Assembly: GCF_018310695.1 (NCBI RefSeq)
Contig: NZ_JAGXCY010000002.1
Location: 372,001-436,000 of the forward strand
Reading direction: 5' to 3'
DNA from: Paenibacillus sp. Marseille-Q4541
Lineage (GTDB): Bacteria; Bacillota; Bacilli; Paenibacillales; Paenibacillaceae
Length of the DNA: 64,000 bases
The notes under the pieces were generated by a model that ran no database searches, was not told the DNA's origin, and saw only the letters and a list, made by a program, of their open reading frames with translations. Of this stretch, positions 1 through 7,658 are shown piece by piece (the stretch's first letter is position 1; each line of letters begins with the position of its first letter). Made by a program: the position numbers and the translations under genes.

Positions 1-1236
1 TACGCCAACTGCTTCACCAAGTAAAGCATGACGACGTTGCATCCGGAACTCACCATGAATCGGAATAAAGTATTTCGGTTTCATGAGGTTAAGCATAAGT
101 TTGAGTTCTTCCTGACTTCCGTGACCTGAAACGTGGACTCCGGAGTTTGCACCACTATAATGAACCTCAGCACCAAGGCGGAAGAGCTCATCAATTGTGC
201 GACCTACATATTTTTCATTACCAGGAACAGGTGTAGCTGCAATAATAACGGTGTCACCTGGTAAAATATCCACTTTGCGATGAGTAGAGCGTGCCATGCG
301 TGTAAGGGCTGACATTGGCTCGCCTTGCGAACCTGTGCAAAGAATGACGACACGATCTGCTGCCATTTTGCCCACTTCTTCTGGCTCAATGATCATTCCA
401 TCCGGAATTTCAAGGTAGCCTAGATCAGAAGCAATATTCACAACATTTACCATGCTTCTTCCGATAACAGCAACTTTACGTCCTGTAACTTCTGCAGCAT
501 TGATAACTTGTTGTACACGGTGAACGTTAGAAGCGAAAGTAGCTACGACTACTCGTTGGCTAGCTTTACGGAAAATATCTTCGAGAACAATACCCACATT
601 CTTCTCAGAAGGAGTGAATCCAGGTTTCTCTGCGTTCGTACTATCGGACAGCAAAGCAAGTACACCTTTGCTTCCAATTTCAGCCATACGCTGAAGATCT
701 GCAAATTGACCATTGACTGGTGTGTGATCAAACTTGAAGTCTCCTGTATGCACAACCATACCTTCAGGTGTTTGAATACATACACCTACAGAGTCTGGAA
801 TACTGTGATTTGTTCTGAAGAATGAAACGGAGAGGTTGTTACCAAGCTCGATTTCGGAATCTTCGTTAATTAGAATACGTTTCGTTTCACCAAGTAAATT
901 GGCTTCTTTTAATTTGTTCTCTACTAGGCCTAATGTTAGCTTCGTTCCGTAAACAGGAACATTCAGGTGTTTGAGAACGTAAGGCAAACCGCCGATGTGA
1001 TCTTCATGACCGTGTGTCAGCACGATCCCTCTTACCTTGTCACGATTTTCGGTAAGATAAGAAATATCTGGAATGACAATATCAATGCCGAGCATATCCT
1101 CTTCTGGAAACTTAAGTCCCGCATCTACGACTACAATGTCATTACCGTACTGAACAACATACATGTTTTTACCGATTTCACCGACGCCGCCCAAAGCGAA
1201 AATCATCAATTTATCGTTATTATTTTTCTTAGACAA
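1..1236 (-). CDS. rnjA: Ribonuclease J (RNase J1-like), 5' 412 codons; runs off the window
   Basis: This is a metallo-beta-lactamase/beta-CASP ribonuclease with endo- and 5'-3' exonuclease activity that acts in mRNA decay and rRNA maturation in the cytoplasm. The frame is open from a TTG at 1236 to the window edge. It begins LSKKNNNDKLMIFALGG, and AGGAGG lies 11 bases upstream of the TTG. About 412 codons are visible; B. subtilis RNase J1 has about 555 residues, so roughly the last quarter is missing. The zinc motif THGHEDHIGG is intact near residue 75. HTGDFKFD, ALLSDSTNAE and the beta-CASP GSQGEP and HVSGHGS segments follow. The gene sits downstream of dapA, where B. subtilis carries rnjB, but the intact HGHEDH is the RNase J1 pattern (RNase J2 has a degenerate version). 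The family is certain; the J1 assignment is likely. Confidence 0.93.
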   Translation of the reverse strand, partial: MSKKNNNDKLMIFALGGVGEIGKNMYVVQYGNDIVVVDAGLKFPEEDMLGIDIVIPDISYLTENRDKVRGIVLTHGHEDHIGGLPYVLKHLNVPVYGTKLTLGLVENKLKEANLLGETKRILINEDSEIELGNNLSVSFFRTNHSIPDSVGVCIQTPEGMVVHTGDFKFDHTPVNGQFADLQRMAEIGSKGVLALLSDSTNAEKPGFTPSEKNVGIVLEDIFRKASQRVVVATFASNVHRVQQVINAAEVTGRKVAVIGRSMVNVVNIASDLGYLEIPDGMIIEPEEVGKMAADRVVILCTGSQGEPMSALTRMARSTHRKVDILPGDTVIIAATPVPGNEKYVGRTIDELFRLGAEVHYSGANSGVHVSGHGSQEELKLMLNLMKPKYFIPIHGEFRMQRRHALLGEAVGV

Positions 1237-1397
1237 ATGAATCTGAACCTCCTATGGTAGTTGGACGTCGTACCTTATAATAGTTAATATTTGTTATTAT
1301 TATTTAAGAAACTTACAGCTTCTCAGCCGAAGTCCCTGCACACTTATCATTAATTAAACATTTTTCAAAAATATACCGCACCCAGTCACTTGACATC

Positions 1398-1427
1398 ATT
1401 ATACATGATTAAAAAGTGAAAAAACAA
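1398..1427 (-). promoter_or_regulatory. Candidate sigma-A promoter for rnjA
   Basis: On the minus strand TTGTTT (1427-1422) and a perfect TATAAT (1403-1398) are separated by 18 bases. It lies about 160 bases before the TTG start of rnjA and downstream of the dapA terminator, so it would give rnjA its own transcript with a long leader. The call rests on sequence match only. Confidence 0.55.
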
Positions 1428-1435
1428 GTCAGGCG

Positions 1436-1491
1436 TGCATTGTAAGCTGTAGTTTTCCCATTTTGACTTAAAACAATCAAATTACAATGCA
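1436..1491. repeat. 10-bp inverted repeat upstream of the rnjA promoter
   Basis: TGCATTGTAA (1436-1445) is repeated in inverted orientation as TTACAATGCA (1482-1491), a perfect 10-base match with 36 bases between arms. It lies in the 393-base gap between rnjA and dapA, just upstream of the candidate rnjA promoter. It could be an operator or part of an RNA fold; no function is established. Apart from the promoter, this repeat and the dapA terminator, I see nothing else in the gap 1237-1629. Confidence 0.45.
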
Positions 1492-1564
1492 GAAAACAAC
1501 CTGATTTCACTTCTATTTAAAGGGAATTGTTTCTAATTATGTGGAGACCAAGAAACTCTAAATA

Positions 1565-1607
1565 TAAAGAAAAATCCTCGAAGCTCTAACCAAGAGTTCG
1601 AGGATTT
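1565..1607 (-). terminator. Rho-independent terminator after dapA
   Basis: On the minus strand a nearly perfect stem of about 15 base pairs closes between AAATCCTCGAA and TTCGAGGATTT (1573-1607), and is followed by TTTTTCTTTATATT. It stands 22 bases after the dapA stop. It ends the dpa/asd/dapG/dapA transcription block and separates it from rnjA. Confidence 0.88.
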
Positions 1608-1629
1608 CAATCTTATTTGATGAGGTAGG

Positions 1630-2514
1630 CTAGTCAATCTCTGCAACCAAATCTTTAATAAATTGTGCTTCTTGTTCTGTAGGTGCAACGAGTGGCAGCC
1701 GTACGGAACCTACATGATAGCCCTGCAGTGTTAAAGCATGTTTAACAGCTACTGGATTCGGCAGTGGGTTCGGTGCTTCAAATAAACCTTTAAATATAGG
1801 ATATAACTTTTGATGCAAAGAAGCTGCCTTCTGAACATTTCCATCTACATAAGATTCAATCATGTCTTTCATAGAGGAACCTATGATATGACTCGCCACA
1901 CTCACGATTCCATACGCACCAACAGAAAGGGCAGGTAAAGTCGAAGAGTCATCGCCAGAGTATACAACAAAACCTTCTGGTGCTCCCGCTGCAATCAGTG
2001 TCACCTGTTCAATAGATGCACATTCTTTTGTAGCCACAATGTTATCAATGCTTGCTAGACGAAGTGTAGTGTCTACAGAAAGACTAGCTGCTGTTCTTCC
2101 TGGCACATTGTATAGCATCACAGGTAAGGAAGTAGACTTTGCGATTGCCTCGAAATGTCTAAACATTCCTTCCTGGTTTGGTTTATTGTAATAAGGTACA
2201 ACCAAAAGAATCCCGTCCACGCCGGCTTTTTCTGCCTCTTGTGTAAGTGTGATTGAATGATGAGTACTGTTGCTGCCTGTACCAGCAATAATCTTAGCTC
2301 GACCAGCAGCATGTTTAACAGCAAAAGCAAACAGCTCCACTTTTTCTTGATCGGAAAGTGTCGGGGATTCCCCTGTCGTTCCTGATACGACCAAGGCATC
2401 TGATTTTTGCACGTCAATCAAATAATCAATAAGCCTGGAGGTTTCTTCCCAATGGATCTCGCCTTGTTCATTAAACGGCGTAACCATGGCCGTTATAAGT
2501 CTTCCAAATTCCAC
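1630..2514 (-). CDS. dapA: 4-hydroxy-tetrahydrodipicolinate synthase
   Basis: The enzyme condenses pyruvate with aspartate semialdehyde, the first step specific to DAP and lysine synthesis. Its product also feeds dipicolinate in spores. The protein has 294 residues, the usual family length. Visible family features are GTTGESPTL in the N-terminal third, LYNVPGRT with the conserved tyrosine near residue 135, and VATKECAS containing the Schiff-base lysine near residue 163. The start is GTG at 2514 with GAGGAGGACATTAAC in front of it. It follows dapG by 23 bases and is the last gene before a strong terminator. Its substrate is the product of Asd, which is truncated in this window. Confidence 0.97.
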   Translation of the reverse strand: MEFGRLITAMVTPFNEQGEIHWEETSRLIDYLIDVQKSDALVVSGTTGESPTLSDQEKVELFAFAVKHAAGRAKIIAGTGSNSTHHSITLTQEAEKAGVDGILLVVPYYNKPNQEGMFRHFEAIAKSTSLPVMLYNVPGRTAASLSVDTTLRLASIDNIVATKECASIEQVTLIAAGAPEGFVVYSGDDSSTLPALSVGAYGIVSVASHIIGSSMKDMIESYVDGNVQKAASLHQKLYPIFKGLFEAPNPLPNPVAVKHALTLQGYHVGSVRLPLVAPTEQEAQFIKDLVAEID

Positions 2515-2537
2515 GTTAATGTCCTCCTCGACTGTTG

Positions 2538-3755
2538 TTACCGGTGGAGTTCAAACTTCGTATGCAGGGCGCGAAGCGCACCTACCATGTCCTCTTTTTT
2601 CACCAATACCCAAATTGTCGTATTCGAGTCAGCTGATTGCAAAATCTCAATATCAACTTCAGCGAGCGATTCAACAATACGGGCCATAATTCCAGGCACT
2701 CCGTTAATCCCTCCACCAATAACAGAAACTTTGGCACAACCGGATAAGCTTTTTGGTTTAAGTCCAAGTTCCTGAAGGACACGGATTGCTTTTTCAGAAT
2801 CGTAATCAAATACCGTATATACGGCACCGGAAGGTGAAACATTAATAAAATCAACACTGATGCCATTCTCTGCCATCGCTTTAAAAACCTTAAGCTGAAG
2901 CTTTCCTACATTCTCATCAGCATCGACTGTAATTTGCGTTACATTACTTACATGTGCAATACCCGTTACATGGCGGTCTATAACACCAGATTGAATATCT
3001 CGGACTCCTTCTGGATGAGTAATTAACGTTCCTTCACCATCTCCAAAAGTAGAGCGTACACGCACTGGAATTTGAGCTTGCATCGCAATCTCAACCGCAC
3101 GCGGATGAATTACCTTCGCACCTTGATGCGCCATATTGCTAATCTCCGCATAACTAACATACAAAAGGGGCTTCGCATCCTCCACGATTCGTGGATCTGC
3201 TGTAAGCACACCTTCGACATCCGTATAAATGTCAACCATATCCGCTTTCAAAGCTGCCCCAAGCGCCGTTGCAGACGTATCGCTGCCTCCGCGGCCTAAT
3301 GTAGTGATATCACCTATATCATTAATGCCCTGGAATCCGGCAACAATAACCACTTGATGAGACTTCAATTCTTCTAGAATGCGTTCCGGCTTCACATCAA
3401 GTATTCTAGCATTGCCATACTGATGATCTGTTATAATTCCGGCTTGACCTCCTGTAAGAACCGTAGCAGAAAGTCCTTCACTACGTACGAGACTCGTTAA
3501 GGTTGTAGCAGAAATAAATTCACCACAAGAAAGCAACAGATCCTTTTCACGTGAAGGGAGAGCGTCCCCATTCTGGACAATCCAGTCCAAAAGCGTATCT
3601 GTTGCGTAAGGCTCACCTCTACGCCCCATCGCTGAGACGACAACAACAAGTGAATGTCCTGCTTCAATTTCACGTTTCATGTGTCCTAGAACACGTTCTC
3701 TTGCTGCGGGTGTTGATAGGGAAGTTCCCCCAAATTTTTGCACTAAAATGCCCAT
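2538..3755 (-). CDS. dapG: Aspartate kinase I (diaminopimelate-sensitive type)
   Basis: It phosphorylates aspartate to start the aspartate-family pathway (lysine, DAP, threonine, methionine, dipicolinate). The chosen ATG at 3755 gives 405 residues beginning MGILVQKFGGTS, close to the 404 of B. subtilis DapG. GGAGG stands 9 bases upstream. A longer in-frame ATG at 3782 has no such site. The amino-acid-kinase domain (KFGGTS, TLGRGGSD, YTDVEGV) covers about residues 1-240, and two ACT regulatory domains cover about 255-400. The locus next to dapA and dpaAB matches the B. subtilis DapG isozyme, which is inhibited by meso-DAP; that property is inferred from the family. Confidence 0.95.
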   Translation of the reverse strand: MGILVQKFGGTSLSTPAARERVLGHMKREIEAGHSLVVVVSAMGRRGEPYATDTLLDWIVQNGDALPSREKDLLLSCGEFISATTLTSLVRSEGLSATVLTGGQAGIITDHQYGNARILDVKPERILEELKSHQVVIVAGFQGINDIGDITTLGRGGSDTSATALGAALKADMVDIYTDVEGVLTADPRIVEDAKPLLYVSYAEISNMAHQGAKVIHPRAVEIAMQAQIPVRVRSTFGDGEGTLITHPEGVRDIQSGVIDRHVTGIAHVSNVTQITVDADENVGKLQLKVFKAMAENGISVDFINVSPSGAVYTVFDYDSEKAIRVLQELGLKPKSLSGCAKVSVIGGGINGVPGIMARIVESLAEVDIEILQSADSNTTIWVLVKKEDMVGALRALHTKFELHR

Positions 3756-3826
3756 GCACGAATTCCTCCATTTGTGTATCAAGAAGACCTAAGCATAAAG
3801 GATGTAAAACAAATGGAATTAAGACC

Positions 3827-4182
3827 TTATGCGTTGCTTAAGCGTTCAGATGCGATAATTTTGGCGATCTGCACAGCATTCCATGCAGTGCCATTTTGTA
3901 GGTTGTCTGAAACAACCCACAGGTTAAGTCCTTTCTCATGAACCAGATCACGGCCCAAACGGCCGACAAATACATCTGGCTTACCTGCAGATTCGGTTGC
4001 GAGTGGATATGGCTGATGAACAGGATCATCCACTAGCGTAATTCCCGGAGCATCTGCAAGCAGTAACTTAACCTCTTCCAGATCATAATCTGATATGAGT
4101 TCTACATAAATTGATTCAGAATGACCATTAATAACAGGGACGTGAACACAAGTCGCAGTCACACCAATCCGCCGGATTCCAT
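3827..4182 (-). pseudogene. asd: Aspartate-semialdehyde dehydrogenase remnant, N-terminal two thirds missing
   Basis: Intact Asd reduces aspartyl phosphate to aspartate semialdehyde. From about 4168 to the stop at 3827 the frame encodes about 113 residues that look like an ordinary Asd C-terminus, including IGVTATCVHVPV, the conserved GHSES, DDPVHQPYP, DVFVGR and LWVVSDNLQNGTAWNAVQ. Nothing resembling the NADP-binding GATGAVG segment or the catalytic PNCST cysteine segment is present in any frame between here and dpaB. An AGGTGG followed after 5 bases by ATG (4182-4180) survives, but reading from it stops after seven codons in another frame. This is what an internal deletion of about 0.7 kb would leave. 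The frame stays open up to 4294 inside dpaB, but that extension has no Asd similarity. It lies between dpaB and dapG, the normal place for asd. Confidence 0.85.
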
Positions 4183-4250
4183 TATATCCACCTCGAAAAA
4201 AGGCATCTTGCGATACCTTTCGTTCGTAAAAGTAAACTCGACTTGTCGCT

Positions 4251-4829
4251 TTACATAAGTATAGGTTGCATTTGTTTTCCATCAAGAGCTGCATAAGCTG
4301 CTTCCGGAATCAGATGCATCTTCGCGACGAGTGAATTCGGTTTCGCTTGTGGATTATCCTGACCGAAGGGTACGAAGTAAATATACTTAGCTACGAGCAA
4401 TTTCGCAATATTAGCTGCGTTAAGTCCAAGCCCATCATTGGTCGAAATAGCAAGTACAACGGGACGCTGATTCCGCATCTGTGATTTGGCAGCCATAAGA
4501 ACTGGACTGTCTGTCATTGCATTTGCTAGTTTACTTGTTGTATTTCCTGTGCAAGGTGCAATAACCAATACATCAAGTCTCTTTGAAGGTCCTAGTGGCT
4601 CCGCCTCCACAATTGAAGAAATGATATCATTCCCTGTTATATCTTTCAACTGTTTTTGCCAACTTTCAGATGTCCCAAAGCGAGTATCTGTGGTTAAAAC
4701 TGATTGAGAAACTATAGGTACCACTTCTGCCCCTTCATCTACAAAACGTTTCACTACAGGCATCACTTCTTCAAAAGTACAATGAGATCCCGTAATTGCA
4801 TAACCTACCGTTTTACCCTGCCAATTCAT
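4251..4829 (-). CDS. dpaB: Dipicolinate synthase subunit B
   Basis: This is the flavoprotein-family subunit (SpoVFB) of dipicolinate synthase, which makes the spore-core chelator from the dihydrodipicolinate-pathway intermediate in the mother cell. The protein has 192 residues with the family segments VGYAITGSHCTFEE at the N-terminus, VIAPCTGNTTSKLANAMTDSPVLMAAK in the middle, and ISTNDGLGLNAANI and PFGQDNPQAKPNS toward the end. It stops right after QPILM, a few residues earlier than the B. subtilis protein. Its ATG overlaps the dpaA stop by four bases (ATGA), so the two subunits are translationally coupled. The unusual gap and damaged asd directly follow. Confidence 0.95.
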   Translation of the reverse strand: MNWQGKTVGYAITGSHCTFEEVMPVVKRFVDEGAEVVPIVSQSVLTTDTRFGTSESWQKQLKDITGNDIISSIVEAEPLGPSKRLDVLVIAPCTGNTTSKLANAMTDSPVLMAAKSQMRNQRPVVLAISTNDGLGLNAANIAKLLVAKYIYFVPFGQDNPQAKPNSLVAKMHLIPEAAYAALDGKQMQPILM

Positions 4830-5731
4830 TGCCCATTCCCCCGATCATTTTGTTCGCCTAAAAGCAGCTTGACAATTGAGTTTGCAATAATGACTCCAGC
4901 TGTTTTGGGAGCAACAATGCCAGGGAGCCCGGGTGCGAGCATCGCTTGAATACCGCGTTTCTCTGCGTACCGAAAATCGGTCCCTCCAGGGGCTGAGGCA
5001 AGATCGATAATAAACGATTTCGACTTCATTTTGGACAGGATTTGTGCTGTGATAATCATAGACGGTATCGTATTAAAAATCAAGTCAGCTTCCCCTACAT
5101 GCTTTGCCAAATCCCTTGTCAGGAAAGGCTTTAGCCCCATCACTGATGCTCTTGCCACATCCTCTTCTCGCCTTACAGCTACCCTCACATCAGCACCTAA
5201 TCCCTGAAGTGTTTTAGCCATTGTAAATCCGGTACGACCAAGCCCAAGCACCAATGCAACAGAGTTATGAATTGTGAAATCAGTGTTCTGGATGGCGATC
5301 ATAATCGCACCTTCTGCCGTTGGAATCGAATTATGAATAGCAACATCATCCCGATCCAAAAGCTCAATAAGACGAATCTCATTTCTATTACAAATGTCTT
5401 TCAAATATGGTCTTGCCATGCCTGTATAAATCGTGCAGTGTTCAGGAAGCTCAGCTACTAGTTCCTCTGTTAAAGTTATCTTAGTACCTTCGTTGGCATA
5501 TTTGGCTTGGATGTTCCCGCTATCGTCACACCCCACAACCGGCAGTATTATAACGTCGGCTGAAGAAAGAAGCTGATCAGATAAGGTTTCTTTGACAGCT
5601 CCTTCAGGAATATGCTCCAAAGTATCAAACCCTACAATACCTACAGATGCATCAAGCTCTGTGCAGCGATGGATGACCTCAAGCTGACGTGCATCTCCTC
5701 CCAAAACGACGATCCGAACTCCGGTCAACAT
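4826..5731 (-). CDS. dpaA: Dipicolinate synthase subunit A
   Basis: This is the NAD(P)H-dependent subunit (SpoVFA) of dipicolinate synthase, needed for spore heat resistance and calcium-dipicolinate accumulation. The protein has 301 residues. The N-terminal region starts MLTGVRIVVLGGDARQLEVI, typical of the family. A Rossmann motif GLGRTGFTMAKTL lies near residue 160, and APGLPGIVAPKTAG near the C-terminus. The ATG at 5731 is preceded by AAAGGAG. It is the first gene of the dpaAB pair. A sigma-K-like promoter lies immediately upstream and a terminator for dut lies just beyond that, so the pair should have its own mother-cell transcript. Confidence 0.95.
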   Translation of the reverse strand: MLTGVRIVVLGGDARQLEVIHRCTELDASVGIVGFDTLEHIPEGAVKETLSDQLLSSADVIILPVVGCDDSGNIQAKYANEGTKITLTEELVAELPEHCTIYTGMARPYLKDICNRNEIRLIELLDRDDVAIHNSIPTAEGAIMIAIQNTDFTIHNSVALVLGLGRTGFTMAKTLQGLGADVRVAVRREEDVARASVMGLKPFLTRDLAKHVGEADLIFNTIPSMIITAQILSKMKSKSFIIDLASAPGGTDFRYAEKRGIQAMLAPGLPGIVAPKTAGVIIANSIVKLLLGEQNDRGNGQ

Positions 5732-5765
5732 CAGGATGTCACTCCTTTCAAAAGCTGTATGATGT

Positions 5766-5793
5766 CATCCTATGCCGCCTAGATAGCCCTGGT
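5766..5793 (-). promoter_or_regulatory. Candidate sigma-K promoter of dpaA
   Basis: On the minus strand ACC (5793-5791), 16 bases, then CATAGGATG (5774-5766) fits the sigma-K pattern AC(A/C)-N16/17-CATAnnnTA except for the last base. The -10 ends 35 bases before the dpaA ATG, leaving a short leader that contains the ribosome binding site. dpaAB (spoVF) is a known sigma-K target in B. subtilis. The match here is by eye. Confidence 0.5.
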
Positions 5794-5800
5794 GACTTGT

Positions 5801-5840
5801 TAAACACAAAAAAGCCACCCTCCCTTAGGGAGAGCGGCTT
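5801..5840 (-). terminator. Rho-independent terminator after dut
   Basis: On the minus strand a stem runs from AAGCC (5840) to GGCTT (5812), with an inner CTCCC/GGGAG pairing around a TAA loop. It is followed by TTTTTTGTGTTT. It closes the ylxY-pepR-dut transcript and insulates dpaA. Confidence 0.85.
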
Positions 5841-5862
5841 AATAAATACAGTTTAATCTTTT

Positions 5863-6309
5863 TTATTTACCAGTGTGACCAAATCCACCTGCACCCCGAA
5901 CAGTCTCAGACAATTCCTCTACTTCTGTTAAGTTCACTGTAGGAACCGCTTGGATAACCATCTGTGCGATCCGATCATTTCTTGTGATTGTAAAAGGTTC
6001 CTGCCCCAGATTAACAAGCAGTACTTTCACTTCACCACGATAATCTGCATCGATAGTTCCTGGTGTATTGAGACAAGTAATTCCATGCTTATATGCCAGC
6101 CCGCTTCTCGGGCGAATTTGTGCCTCATAACCAGCCGGTAAGGCCATAGCAAACCCAGTTGGGATCAAGGTGCGTTCACCTGGATGCAGGGTTGTATCAG
6201 CTTCTACTGCCGCATACATATCAAACCCCGCTGCTAGTTCTGACATTTGAACGGGAAGCGAAATATCTTCGTTCCCAGGCAATCTTTTAATTTGTACGGA
6301 TATTGACAA
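5863..6309 (-). CDS. dut: dUTP diphosphatase (dUTPase)
   Basis: It hydrolyses dUTP to dUMP and pyrophosphate, keeping uracil out of DNA and supplying thymidylate synthesis. The protein has 148 residues, typical of the homotrimeric enzyme. All five motifs are visible in order: AGFDMYA, RPRSGLA, NTPGTIDADYRGE (with the catalytic aspartate), DRIAQMV, and the C-terminal RGAGGFGHTG that closes over the active site. The start is TTG at 6309, with AGGAGG 7 bases upstream. It overlaps the end of pepR by 23 bases, so the two are co-transcribed and probably coupled. Confidence 0.96.
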   Translation of the reverse strand: MSISVQIKRLPGNEDISLPVQMSELAAGFDMYAAVEADTTLHPGERTLIPTGFAMALPAGYEAQIRPRSGLAYKHGITCLNTPGTIDADYRGEVKVLLVNLGQEPFTITRNDRIAQMVIQAVPTVNLTEVEELSETVRGAGGFGHTGK

Positions 6310-7555
6310 AATTGTTCCTCCTCATTGATGCAATTGCTTTATCCGAAGCGCCTACCATAGCAAGTGCGTAAGGTACAGCAAACATCCGATCGAGGACAGT
6401 ATTAATGTCATCCATGGTCACATTCTCAATCTTTTCAATCATTTGATCCAGTGTTTGATGTTTACCTACCATTAACTCATTTTTACCATTTCGGTTCATT
6501 CGGCTGCCTGTACCTTCCAAGCTTAAAATAAGACTTCCCTTCAGCTGTTCTTTCCCTTTACGCAGTTCGTCTTCTGACAACCCGTTAAGGGCAAGATCTT
6601 TGAGAAGTTCTATCGTTAAATCCATAACATCTTTCGTCTGTTTAGGAGCTGTTCCTGCGTAGATCGTGAACAAACCACTATCCGCATGTGCACTATGATA
6701 AGAGTATACGGAATAAGCAAGCCCGCGCTTCTCTCTTATCTCCTGAAACAATCTAGAACTCATACCACCCCCAACGGCATTATTAATCAATGCCATTGCA
6801 TATTGCTTGTCGTCATGGATAGAGCATCCTGGAAAGGCGAGACAGATATGATTTTGCTCTGTTTTCTTTTTGTGAAATAACTGTTCACCTTTAAATAAAG
6901 GCTCTGAAACTTCATACGTTTCTCCATGAAGATCAAACGAACCAAAATATTTCTCAAGCAGTTCCGTAATATGATCGATATCTATATTTCCGGCAAGACT
7001 AATCACTGTATTCTCGATGGTGTAACGTTCCTTCATAAAATCACGGAGCGTCGTATGATCCATCGCATTTAGTTTTTCTTCTGTACCGAGAATCGGATAT
7101 GCAAGCGGATGATCTCCGTAAGCGGCAAGCGAAATCAAATCGTGAACCATGTCATCTGGAGTATCTTCATACATCGAAATTTCCTCGAGAATCACATTCT
7201 TCTCTTTCGCTAACTCCTCACTGTCAAACTTGGAGTGAAAGAACATATCTGACAGTACATCTACAGCAATGGGCAAATGCTCATCAAGCACTTTAGCATA
7301 GTAACAAGTGTACTCTTTAGATGTAAATGCATTTACATTACCGCCAATTGCGTCAAATTGCTCTGCTATTGCTTTTGCATCAAAACGATCCGTTCCTTTA
7401 AAAAGCATATGTTCAATAAAATGAGACACTCCATTATTCAGATCGTCTTCATTACGCGAACCATTCTTCACCCATATCCCAAAGGAAACCGATCGGCTGG
7501 TCGGGATTTGTTCCATGACCACTCTAAGGCCATTTTTCAGTTTCATTTTTTCCAC
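6287..7555 (-). CDS. pepR: M16-family zinc peptidase (MlpA/PepR type)
   Basis: This is a cytoplasmic inverzincin protease related to mitochondrial processing peptidase; the B. subtilis homologue is MlpA (YmxG). The zinc motif HFIEH lies near residue 50 and the third ligand in the EEISMYEDTPDD segment about 75 residues on. The C-terminal M16 lobe contains GGGMSSRLFQEIREKRGLAYS. The GTG at 7555 gives 422 residues starting VEKMKLKNGLRVV, matching homologue N-termini, with a G-rich GGGGGG 7 bases before it. A TTG at 7570 is an alternative that would add five residues. It lies between ylxY and dut in one operon. Confidence 0.92.
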   Translation of the reverse strand: MEKMKLKNGLRVVMEQIPTSRSVSFGIWVKNGSRNEDDLNNGVSHFIEHMLFKGTDRFDAKAIAEQFDAIGGNVNAFTSKEYTCYYAKVLDEHLPIAVDVLSDMFFHSKFDSEELAKEKNVILEEISMYEDTPDDMVHDLISLAAYGDHPLAYPILGTEEKLNAMDHTTLRDFMKERYTIENTVISLAGNIDIDHITELLEKYFGSFDLHGETYEVSEPLFKGEQLFHKKKTEQNHICLAFPGCSIHDDKQYAMALINNAVGGGMSSRLFQEIREKRGLAYSVYSYHSAHADSGLFTIYAGTAPKQTKDVMDLTIELLKDLALNGLSEDELRKGKEQLKGSLILSLEGTGSRMNRNGKNELMVGKHQTLDQMIEKIENVTMDDINTVLDRMFAVPYALAMVGASDKAIASMRRNNFVNIRTN

Positions 7556-7607
7556 ATGCTGGCCCCCCAAAATTTAGTTCCATCTAAAATGGCTGTATCT
7601 TAAAATG

Positions 7608-7631
7608 ATTTGATTAAGTTCTCAATCAAAT
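7608..7631. repeat. Short palindrome between ylxY and pepR
   Basis: ATTTGATT (7608-7615) and AATCAAAT (7624-7631) form a perfect 8-base inverted repeat with an 8-base centre. It lies in the 100-base gap between the ylxY stop and the pepR start. It could bind a regulator or fold in RNA; no U-tract follows, so it is not a classical terminator. Confidence 0.35.
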
Positions 7632-7658
7632 ATCATAATCCTACCAAAAAAAATGGTC

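Noticed and set aside
4169..4250. A simple frameshift in asd
   Set aside because: All three frames of the 82 bases between dpaB and the remnant were read and none encodes Asd N-terminal sequence; more than 200 residues are absent, so a one- or two-base error cannot explain it.
4183..4294. Upstream part of the asd reading frame (4183-4294) as genuine protein
   Set aside because: It overlaps the end of dpaB in another frame, has no ribosome binding site at its ATG, and shows no resemblance to any part of Asd.
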